From contig OX442317.1 in assembly GCA_949358305.1 (NCBI GenBank), forward strand, positions 8,498,186-8,562,185: DNA of 64,000 nucleotides, in the 5' to 3' direction. This document shows, one piece after another, positions 12,001 through 20,632 of the stretch. Source of the DNA: Strigamia acuminata (lineage: Eukaryota > Arthropoda > Chilopoda > Geophilomorpha > Linotaeniidae). Below the pieces are notes generated by a model, which had not been told where the DNA came from, did no database searches, and saw nothing but the letters and a program-made list of their open reading frames with translations. How positions within the stretch are numbered: position 1 is the stretch's first letter; every line of letters begins with the position of its first letter. The position numbers were made by a program, and so were the translations under genes.

Positions 12001-12400
12001 ATCTTGGAACTATTTTTTACCTAGCAACTGTTGTTTACAGTATTCATACACTAGGCCTGATTGCTCAGATTTGATGTATACACAGACAAAATAGTGCCAA
12101 CTTTCAGCTCATTGTTTGCATTGTTGGCTGTTCATGGAATGAAATTATTTTAGGGTCTCATTCAGCATGATATAACAATCCTTCTTGTTTAATATTACAA
12201 CAATCTGTGATAGCTTATTGGTGCTCTCCCCTTGTTAGTAATTATTTATAATTCATTACAGAGTGCACGGAATTAAGGGTCTAAGAGTTGCTGATGCATC
12301 AATTATGCCGAATATCGTATCCGCTCATCCCAATCCTACTTGTCTAATGATTGGGGAAAAAGTTTCGGATATGATTAAAAAGGATCATAAGAGTAAATAA
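9091..12400 (+). CDS. GMC-C: secreted GMC-family FAD oxidoreductase, 9 exons
   Basis: Exons are 9091-9187, 9239-9441, 9519-9708, 9778-9912, 9974-10095, 10158-10346, 10412-10708, 10772-11166 and 12262-12400. They have exactly the same lengths as in GMC-A, and the joined frame is open for 588 aa. A signal peptide (1-20), the GGGTTG dinucleotide-binding loop (34-39), the cysteine cluster at 267/272/276 and catalytic His521 and His565 are all kept. It differs from GMC-A at scattered residues. Intron 8 is about 1.1 kb because a 1026-bp foldback transposon (11209-12234) sits in it. Donor and acceptor are intact, so splicing could still remove it. This is probably a working secreted flavoenzyme of unknown substrate. 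Confidence 0.92.
11564..11636 (+). repeat. tRNA-Ser-like segment, left arm of foldback
   Basis: The stretch has a tRNA-like A box (AGTGGTTAAGGC) and B box (GGTTCAAATCC) in the right order. It resembles a serine tRNA from the 5' end through ATGGAC, but the long variable arm is lost and the acceptor ends do not pair well. It is therefore a tRNA-derived sequence, as in SINE heads, and not a functional tRNA gene. It might still drive Pol III transcription. Confidence 0.55.
11808..11880 (-). repeat. tRNA-Ser-like segment, right arm of foldback
   Basis: This is the reverse-complement partner of the left-arm segment, with the same A and B boxes on the minus strand. Two Pol III-type promoters would therefore point at each other through the palindrome centre. 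Confidence 0.55.
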
Positions 12401-12437
12401 ATGTTTAAAACGATGTTAAAATGTTAACCGTTTAAGG

Positions 12438-12443
12438 AATAAA
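12438..12443 (+). terminator. Polyadenylation signal of GMC-C
   Basis: AATAAA lies 38 bases after the stop codon, as in GMC-A. Confidence 0.6.
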
Positions 12444-12560
12444 AAGTTGAATGTTCAAAGTTAATTTTTATTTTTGGTTTGATTTATTTTATTTATTTTG
12501 TTGTGTGACCTCAAAAAATTCGTCTTAGAGGTTGTTCCATTACTCTTTTCATTTTGTTCT

Positions 12561-13072
12561 ACAAGGATCCAAGGAATGTTGTGTGCTAAATAAAAAGTCG
12601 TGATACAGGATACAAACACCAGTCACCCTATGTTTGGGATGTTATTTGGTAGTTGAATTATTCTTGTTTGTTGCTGACCAATGTGGGTGCTTTGTTGCTT
12701 TGATTTTTCCACAATAAGCAGAATTTTTGCCAAATTTAACTAGTGCTCAATGTATAAAATAATGCCAAAAGGGAAAAAGTTTTAATGGCAATTTAAGGAT
12801 GCAATAAAAAATGCATTTTTCCTTTATGTAATCCCTTTGATACCGATTGGTTTAGTTTATTGTGGCGGAAATTGCCAACATTTTTTGTTTCAATTTCCCA
12901 AATCTTTTGTATAAAACTGTGACAAGTGTTGATGGTTGCTTATAAAACAATTATATAAATGACTATTTTATCCTCATCAACAGCCATAAACAACTTATAT
13001 AAACTAACCATTTCTCCAATACACGACACTTTTCAAAATTTTCTTCCACGGGCTGCAGATTACTGAAAAGTT
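12561..13072 (+). repeat. Upstream block of GMC-D (empty-site reference)
   Basis: This non-coding block matches 44499-44552 followed directly by 57257-58139, upstream of GMC-F. It shows that these two GMC-F segments were once adjacent (GATACAAAC then ACCAGTCACCC). It ends in the promoter and leader of GMC-D. Confidence 0.7.
12996..13002 (+). promoter_or_regulatory. TATA box of GMC-D
   Basis: TATATAA lies 71 bases before the ATG with the shared leader behind it. The promoter looks intact although the gene is not. Confidence 0.55.
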
Positions 13073-15444
13073 ATGAAGATTTTTTTAACTCTAGTTTTCT
13101 ATCTCGTATTTTAAAATGACTTGGGCGCATCCGAGTGTCCGGCCGACAATGAATACGACTACATCATTGGTAAGAACATAAAATATTTTTGTTTCTATTA
13201 TGAATTGATCGATATTTTATTTAGTCGGTGGAGGAACCACTGGAGCTGTAGTTGCTGCACGACTCTCTGAAGATAACAATGTCAAAGTATTGCTAATGGA
13301 AGCTGGCGGAGAGCCGACGAAAAATTCATCCATTCCTTTTCTAGCATTCGATCAGTTGGGAACTGAAATGGATTGGAATTACACTTCCACGTCACAACAA
13401 CATTGCTGCGATATATTCAAACTCAAAGTAAATGACTGCAAAGATTTACGATTTTCTTTATTTTATTTTTTTCAAAATTGTTGTTATTTTCATTAAATTA
13501 GAGCATACCGTTATATCGTGGTAGAGCATTGGGCGGCACGTCCTCTCTTGAAGCCATGTTGTATGCACGCGGTAATAAGAAAGATTACGATTCATGGGCA
13601 GCAGCAGGAAATGACGGATGGAGTAATGACGATATCCTGCCATATTTTCGCAAATTGGAAAATTATATATTTCCTCACGATTCAGTTAGCGGTTTGATCT
13701 ATTTATTTCTGTAAAACCGATGCTGAACTTAATTCCTAACCACGTTTCAATCAACTATAGATTCGTTACACGGTACTGGTGGTCCAATAACAGTGTCGCA
13801 CACAGATTTCAAAACAAAAGCTGCTGAGGCGTTTATAGCTGCTGTTGCTGAACTTGGTCAACCAACTGTTGACTACAATGAGAAAACCCAGACTGGTAAA
13901 ATTCGTACCGACTTTTATGTATTTATTTTTAAAGATTAGCACTTTTCTTAATACCGGGTTCACGTTTACACCAAACACTATCGCAAATGGTTCTCGGTGC
14001 AATAGTTACACGGGTTATTTGAAACCTGCAATGTCACGATCAAACTTAAAGGTTCTAACTCATACATTAGCAATTAAGGTAAGTAAATGGCTTCAAACGA
14101 TTGTCTGATATTTACACAATTCATTTTCTTTTGAAGATTGTTGTAGATAGTGACAAGCGAGCAACGGGGGTGGAATACACCACAAAATGCACGAAACTGT
14201 CGTGTAAAAAAGAGTGTACAGTTAATGCCAAAAAAGAAGTTATAATATCTGCAGGAGTTTACAATACTCCGCAATTGCTGATGCTGTCTGGAATTGGACC
14301 AAAAGACACACTTAAAGAATTCAAAGTAGAAAAATAATTTTTAAATCTGTGCTAATATTGGTAAAAAAAAACATTATGTCAATTACAGATCGACGTAGTT
14401 AAAAATCTTCCAGGTGTTGGACAAAATCTCCAAGACCATGCAACTGTGGCTGGACAATTTTACACACTAAACGACAAAGTCACTTTAAACAAAAAGCGAT
14501 ACAACACCAAAAAATATTTAGACCAGTGGCACAAAGATAAAACTGGCCCCATGACTGTCGGTGCCGGTTTCGAAACGGACGGTTTTTACCAAAGTAAACT
14601 CGTCACCGACACTGATTATCCGGACATTGAAGTGCTTGTCAATTCGGATAACGTAATCTCACTGGTCAAAAATTTCCTCCAGCCTGTAAATTAAACTAAA
14701 AGAATTTACATTTACTGATGATCTTAATTAACGACATTTAAATTTTAGGCTTTACTATTAACCATACCATCAGCGGACAAAGATGTCATTTCGTTTCTTC
14801 CGGTTGTAATGCGTCCCAAAAGTCGTGGAAACTTGACTCTGAAGAGCAAAAACCCCTTTGATGCTCCCTTTATAAATCCTAATTTGCTGGCTCATAAAAA
14901 TGATGTCGCAACATTAGCCGAAGGAATTAAATTTGTTTTGTCAGTTGGTCGTTCAAAAGCATTTGCGAAATACAATCCACAGTTGTATCTTGGAGGAAAT
15001 ATTCCATATTGTGCTTTAGAACTACTTGTAGATAAAACATCCGATGCTTATTACAAGTGCGTAGCTAGCAAACTGACACTTGCTCTCTTTCACACATCAT
15101 GCTCGTGCAAAATGGGGCCTGCAAGCGACAAGATGGCAGTGGTGGATAACACTTTAAAGTAATCAAATGAGAGTATAGCTATTAATATTGATGACACTTA
15201 GTAATTATTTGTAATTCATTACAGAGTGCACGGTATTACGGGTCTAAGAGTTGCTGATGCATCAATCATGCCGAATATCGTATCCGCTCATCCCAATCCT
15301 ACTTGTCTGATGATTGGGGAAAAAGTTTCAGATATGATTAAAAAGGATAAAGTAAATAAATGTTTGTCACGTCGTAGTCGACTTTTTAACAATGGTTTCG
15401 GAAATTTAAGAATTTCCAGGGATTGTAATAACCAGAAAATTTAG
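13073..15444 (+). pseudogene. GMC-D: damaged GMC oxidoreductase with retrotransposon in its tail
   Basis: Exon copies are 13073-13169, 13225-13427, 13502-13691, 13761-13895, 13957-14078, 14137-14325, 14389-14685, 14749-15158 and 15225-15444. Exon bodies after the first are open and the catalytic region is kept, but three lesions are visible. Codon 14 in the signal peptide is TAA (13112-13114) where the other copies have CAA. The acceptor before exon 5 reads CCG where all others have CAG. A small deletion near 15350 shifts the last codons past the usual stop. The frame now runs into the LTR of E1, inserted at 15365, and stops at 15442-15444. Exon 8 also has 15 extra bases, in frame. The family poly(A) signal has been carried to 28519. 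No normal secreted product is expected. Confidence 0.8.
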
Positions 15445-16405
15445 GTTCGCAGGCGCTGCAACTCTTAAAACTTTGCCGGGGGTGGTAGCTAGGTTAAGAC
15501 AGCGTCTATTCGTGAAATCTGTATTTTATGGGTGCAGGATTCAATTCGGGCGCCGTACAAAATGGCGAACGTTGATACTTCGAATTTAAGACCAAAATAT
15601 CGCTCTTCACTAGGGAAAATGTCGTCATATGCTAGGCGTACTTACGAAGAGTATGTTTCTTCTCCTGGACACGCGCAAACGTTGGGTGAACGCGCAAACA
15701 GGTACCAAACCGCAGACAACGTCGTCGAACCGTCGATAATGAAATGAATACGCAATTGAGACGAGTATGAGTTCAAAATGTCTAGGCCGAGGAGGAAGTC
15801 ACAGTCGTGGCATAAAATGTATTGACGAATTGAGACCGTCGAATACGCCTTTTTTCCAGTAATTTGTACGCAAATAATGGGCAAATAATAAATGTTGTAG
15901 TTAGTTAGACTAACATGAGAATTCGGGCTGCATAATGACCGTATGCGTTGAGACGCAACATAATCGCACTTGGAAATCTTCTAGTTGAGACAGAAGATGT
16001 TGACTAGTCGAAGGCGAAAATTATTCTCTCTGTCAAAAATGTCTTGACAGAACAAGTCACCTCTGATCACATGTCAAAGGCCAAGTCAATTTCCAATGGG
16101 GACCGAGCAGAAAACAGGCGATCAGGGGTGAAATATGTAAATTTAGAGCGCGATTATATCAACTTATTGCAGAATTCTCATGAATTGTCTGGATGGGGTG
16201 ATTAAAACCAGGCCAAATTAAAGATAAATATCAAAAATAAGGAAAATAATATAAAATAAAATAATAAATTTAGATTTGGGAAAAATAAAATGATTTAGGG
16301 AAACTAGAACAATTTCTCAATATGATTGGGGAAAATTTAAAGGAAAGGCGCAAAATGCGCTTAAAATTTTGAAAATTATTACTGTCTAAAGTCAGGACCG
16401 TGACA
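15365..16405 (-). repeat. E1 3' LTR (downstream on minus strand)
   Basis: This is 1041 bp and ends in TGTCACG/CGTGACA. It is identical to 27442-28482 as far as I compared, including the small antisense ORFs, which translate the same. It follows the GMC-D tail directly. Confidence 0.93.
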
Positions 16406-16417
16406 TTCCCCCCCACC
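16406..16417 (-). promoter_or_regulatory. E1 polypurine tract
   Basis: On the minus strand GGTGGGGGGGAA abuts the 3' LTR, as expected for the plus-strand DNA primer of reverse transcription. Confidence 0.65.
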
Positions 16418-17236
16418 TAGATGTTTATTATATGGTTTTTATATAATCAACATCTAAATGGAGTTAACAACATGATTGATAAAAATTCGAACATATAAAT
16501 AAATAAAAATAATGAATCAACAACATTAATCTCATAATAAACACATAACACAGGTAGGGATTTATTTGGACAGACGCAACAGGCGCACAACTTGGCGCAA
16601 TTACAGACAAAAACAAACAAACACAAACAAATGGGTTTAGGAGAGGAATATTGTAAAAAATCGTTTGATTAAAAATTAACAAAATCAATAGACGTTTAGG
16701 CGCTAATTACGACTAAATTCTAAATAAAATTATAAAATTTGTTAAATTATTTGATAACACTTGACATCAACAATGGTACTTTGTGTTATGACTAGAAAAT
16801 AAAATAATTCAACATTAATTAACAATGCCTATGGGTGGCAAAATTTCTATAAAAATGTAAATTATTAGCAAATAAAAATATTGATTAGGCGCTGATTTGG
16901 CGTCAATTATTACAATATAAGGATAGCAAAATTTCAATGATCACAAATGGTTAATAAAAATGATTAGCAAAAATGATTAGTAAAATATAAATATCAAAAA
17001 ATAAAAAGTTCGCAAACGAATATTATCTTCTTTCGTAGGCGTTTGAGTTTTCACGGAACTTTACGTAAAAAATCTTCATCGAGGCGTATAACAATCACAT
17101 TTTAAACAATTATAACACTTATCGTTTGTATCACAATTATCACAATAAAGTCCACACACACACAACAGTTCGTATATGGGTCCGAGGCGCAAAGTCACTT
17201 GTAGGTTTTCAAAGTCAATTCATGAATTTTATTTTC
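16418..17236 (-). other. E1 untranslated region between third ORF and polypurine tract
   Basis: About 820 bp of AT-rich sequence with no ORF of note, and no hydrophobic envelope-like reading frame. Confidence 0.6.
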
Positions 17237-20101
17237 TTAAAATGCAGACGCGCCCTGACCGTCCATCGCATAATAGACCAGTCTAAGCGCTGTTTTCACG
17301 AGGATCACTCTCACCTGTTGTTTAGAAGTCGCGTAACATTTTTGGCTAATTCTGTTCACTCGGTACAGGAAATCTCCAACATAATACTGTTTAATGATGG
17401 ACAATAACTTTTCGCCCGCGCTGTGGTCAAGCTGCAAGTCCGAAAAGATGATCGTTTCGAAAAGGCGCGTCAGAATATTCCAATCTACGACCAATTCGAT
17501 TTTAGGCTCCCACGGCAATGAGTAGAAAATATCATCAATCGGGATAATCTCCTCCATAATTGCTAACGCGCAGGTTGGCTCCACGAGACGCTTCTCCTTA
17601 GGCTTCAGTTCGACCGGTTCGCGTAAACTCTCACGCGTGACAACCTCGCTTGTATTGTCGTCACTCTCCTTTGGCGGTGTCAAAATCATTTTTGGCATCC
17701 TCGACATCAACGGCGATCGACGTCCAGCCTTTGCACCGCCTCGTCCTACTCCAGGAAGTCTGAAAGGCTCGTCGACCTGAATCACTTCAATTTTGTCGTG
17801 TTCCCGCGCCGCCAGAAATGCCTTGTGGTTTTCCTCATCGCCCGTTGACTCGCGAAGCGATTCGACATCCGACATCGAATAATCCACATCCGATGATAAC
17901 TCCGAGGCGAGTACTCCTGTGTCCGCCACAATTACGGGGTCGTATCTGAACGAATATTTGGTTCGGGGATCCGCCAATCTTGGATTCTCAGCAATCGCAT
18001 CCTCGAATTGTTGCACCAATTTCTCAGGCGCCAGTTCGATGAGAATTTTCTCTGAAAAGTTCTTAATTTCATCCTCCGTCATGATCAATTCTGGATCCAG
18101 TGGTGGTTTGGCGGGCGCATTTTTCTCGTCCTCCAGTCGCTGGGCCTCTTTGAGCGCGTCGGCCTCTCGAAATCGTTTGACAGCGTCACGACGACTCTGA
18201 TGCATTTGGGTGATGATCTCTTTTAAATTAAAGTGCACGGCGTGCACAATGAGGTGATGGACCGCGTGTTCGTCTCCGGTACAGTCCTTTGTCATTTTCG
18301 CTTCAATTTCCTTCGCGATGTTCCCGAGGCGTCCGAAAATCGTTCCGACGACCGTCTTGAAGTCCGAGGCGCTGACGTTGAAATCCAAATTAATCGACAT
18401 CTTGAAGAGTTCGCTCCATCCTTCCGATCTCAGGTTGATTCGTCCTTGACCCCTGTTCTCCATGGGGTACAGTATCTCAAGCTCGTGGCGCCGGAATATT
18501 TCGGACATCTGAGTGAAAATACGGTCTGGGCGCATCGTACATCCATTTCGGTCGAATCCCTGGAGATAACGTGGCTTCAGAGACGCGCATCCCTCAGACG
18601 ACGTTGATCCGTTTGAGACCGCTGAAATGGCCTTAGCAATTGGATTAGAAATCTTGTTTTCCAATTTCTTGACGTCGTGGATCTTTGCGCACTCCTCCGC
18701 ATCTCTCGCAATCTCGGCAGCGATATTCGCGATGGATGAAGACGGTGTAAAGTTTAGCAACGCCTTAATATCTCGGTCAACCTGTGGGGAAAAATCAGCT
18801 TTAATTAGTTTTGTATTAAAATCAGCAATTGTGTCCATTTGTGTGTTTGAAGTTGCAATTTTGGAGTACGTAATCGGCACTGATGTCGCAGCAACTGAAG
18901 TCATCATCTTGGGCGTCACATTCGATTGGGTCACAGTAGTGGTATCGACAGATCGAGCAGCTTGGCTTGATTCAGACGTCTCAATCGAAGACGATTTGTT
19001 CTTCACGACATAAAAGTAAGGAATGACAATTGGCGCAGCAGTGGTCACCGTAGTAACGTTGGTTGACTTCGCCTCCGCCGCCGTCACACTCGATTCCGTT
19101 TTGATAATCGGGGTCGACATCGTGTTGATATTACTAATTTTTTCTCTCTCTCTTCTGTTTTCTTCATTCTTCTTTACCTTTTTAATCACTTGATCGCCCA
19201 ACGAAAGCTCTTTAGTCGATTCGATGATAGGCGACGCAATAGGCGCTCCACCAACCGCTCCGTTTTCCTCAATGATGACTGAAGAGACGTCCAATGCTGG
19301 TCCGGATCGTCCCGTCACGAAGTGAGTGTCCCGGTTCGCCTCTGCTCCGATCCTTTTCGTTACTTTCTGCGTGTATTCCTTCAAACGGTGCGTGCTCCGC
19401 TCCTCGTACGTATGTCGCGGACGCAGATTTGAATGTTGAAACGGCAAATCGGCCGCAACTCTCTCCGGCTCCGAATACGCTCTTTTCGCATCCGCGATTA
19501 CATTAGGCGCCGTCAAATACAGTTCTATACCCGATTCCACATCGTAGGTCTTTCCTTCAGGCGTCACAAACTGGTCCGGAAGCTCGGCAGGTTGCTCGCC
19601 GGCAATTATGTAGGCTCCCTCTGGATATTTCCAAGTTAACGGCCGGATTCCCTTCTCTTTCGCCAATTGCTTTATGCGTGCCAAATATGACGCGTGTGCA
19701 TGACGAAAACGAGCGATGGCGTTTGCACTGCCGAATGGAATCCTCGGCGGCGGAAAATCCACTCCAGCCAACGAAGTTTTATCTATCGACTCGTAGCCCA
19801 ATACATAAGCGAACATAAGGCGCATCCATTTCCGAAATTTGCAACGACGCAAGTCACCGCCGCCCCGACACGCTCGGCATTCTCGTGGCGCCCGCAGTTG
19901 GTATATTTCAAATCCCGTTCCGCTACAAACTGGGCACAGTTCATAGTTTGGAAAACTTTGGTCGTTTGGGTGGTCCGGATGAAAGCGTGGCACCAGTCCT
20001 TCGCCCGACGCTTCAATTGGTGGCATCGGCAGGTATTTTGGATAACCTTTTTGCGTTGGTTTTGGAATCGTAATTGTTACTTTTGGATCGTAGGACGCCA
20101 T
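17237..20101 (-). CDS. E1 third ORF, 954 aa, unknown function, two CXXCXGXG motifs
   Basis: This uninterrupted ORF lies in the place of env in retrovirus-like gypsy elements. I see no signal peptide, no transmembrane segment and no furin-like site, so it is not a recognisable envelope protein. Near the N-terminus are CPVCSGTG (Cys56, Cys59) and CRACRGGG (Cys75, Cys78), with Cys87 after them. This is the spacing of the DnaJ-type zinc-binding repeat, though only two of the usual four repeats are present. A basic and serine/threonine-rich middle (about 300-480) is followed by a charged helical region with KEAQRLEDEK-like runs and a conserved-looking C-terminal segment. It starts 531 bp after the Pol stop, so it may be made from a spliced or subgenomic RNA. 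Function unknown. Confidence 0.75.
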   Translation of the reverse strand: MASYDPKVTITIPKPTQKGYPKYLPMPPIEASGEGLVPRFHPDHPNDQSFPNYELCPVCSGTGFEIYQLRAPRECRACRGGGDLRRCKFRKWMRLMFAYVLGYESIDKTSLAGVDFPPPRIPFGSANAIARFRHAHASYLARIKQLAKEKGIRPLTWKYPEGAYIIAGEQPAELPDQFVTPEGKTYDVESGIELYLTAPNVIADAKRAYSEPERVAADLPFQHSNLRPRHTYEERSTHRLKEYTQKVTKRIGAEANRDTHFVTGRSGPALDVSSVIIEENGAVGGAPIASPIIESTKELSLGDQVIKKVKKNEENRREREKISNINTMSTPIIKTESSVTAAEAKSTNVTTVTTAAPIVIPYFYVVKNKSSSIETSESSQAARSVDTTTVTQSNVTPKMMTSVAATSVPITYSKIATSNTQMDTIADFNTKLIKADFSPQVDRDIKALLNFTPSSSIANIAAEIARDAEECAKIHDVKKLENKISNPIAKAISAVSNGSTSSEGCASLKPRYLQGFDRNGCTMRPDRIFTQMSEIFRRHELEILYPMENRGQGRINLRSEGWSELFKMSINLDFNVSASDFKTVVGTIFGRLGNIAKEIEAKMTKDCTGDEHAVHHLIVHAVHFNLKEIITQMHQSRRDAVKRFREADALKEAQRLEDEKNAPAKPPLDPELIMTEDEIKNFSEKILIELAPEKLVQQFEDAIAENPRLADPRTKYSFRYDPVIVADTGVLASELSSDVDYSMSDVESLRESTGDEENHKAFLAAREHDKIEVIQVDEPFRLPGVGRGGAKAGRRSPLMSRMPKMILTPPKESDDNTSEVVTRESLREPVELKPKEKRLVEPTCALAIMEEIIPIDDIFYSLPWEPKIELVVDWNILTRLFETIIFSDLQLDHSAGEKLLSIIKQYYVGDFLYRVNRISQKCYATSKQQVRVILVKTALRLVYYAMDGQGASAF

Positions 20102-20632
20102 AATAAATTATCGTAAAGTGAAACTAAAAGAAATGGAAATTTTCCAGAAAGAAAAAGTTATTTTAACGAAAATATTCAATTAAAAATGAATTGTTGTGAG
20201 ATAGAAAGTACTTACGGGTGATAGACGCACAATTTCTAACAATATTTATCCAATTTAAGTGATTGTTAAGTTTTTTGAGGCGCGACTATTCAGACGCAAA
20301 TTAAAATGTGGCTAAGTCGTGCCCTCACATGTCTTTAATACACGCGGTCTCGCTACGGGGTCGCCTCGTCATAAAATATGACACGGACCTCTCGCGTGAA
20401 CGAGATTTAATCACGCACTTCGAAGAAGCATGAGTTTGGACTTAGTAAATTTTCGTATCATCATTTTAAATTGATGAATTTCAAATTCCTAAACTAATCT
20501 TTACTTACTATTTTCAGCGTCTATCCTCCGTAAATATTTGGTTTAAAGCAGGGAAAATTATAAACACAGGAAGGAAAGAAGGTTGGGTAAAGCAAAGAAA
20601 GAAATAAAATTATAAAATGAAAAGAAATTAAG
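20102..20632 (-). other. E1 gap between Pol and third ORF
   Basis: This is 531 bp of non-coding sequence. It may hold the leader or splice acceptor for the third ORF. Pyrimidine-rich tracts are present but no unique acceptor can be assigned. Confidence 0.4.

Larger units (their letters stand above)
11209..12234. mobile_element. 1026-bp near-perfect foldback transposon in GMC-C intron 8
   Basis: The ends read CAAGGGGAGAGCACCAATAA and its reverse complement. Each arm is about 495 bp around a spacer of about 35 bp, and I saw essentially one mismatch over the first 350 bases. TTA on both sides (11206-11208, 12235-12237) is a 3-bp target duplication; GMC-A and GMC-D show the empty site as GACACTTAGTAA. 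It has no transposase, so it is non-autonomous. A 3-bp TWA-type duplication recalls PIF/Harbinger, but the terminus does not settle the family. Each arm carries a tRNA-Ser-like segment. Confidence 0.85.

Noticed and set aside
15532-15747. 71-aa ORF on the plus strand, also at 27609-27824
   Set aside because: It is antisense inside the E1 LTR and identical in the two LTRs only because the LTRs are identical.
17237-20101. Envelope protein call for the E1 third ORF
   Set aside because: The position fits, but no signal peptide, membrane anchor or cleavage site can be seen.
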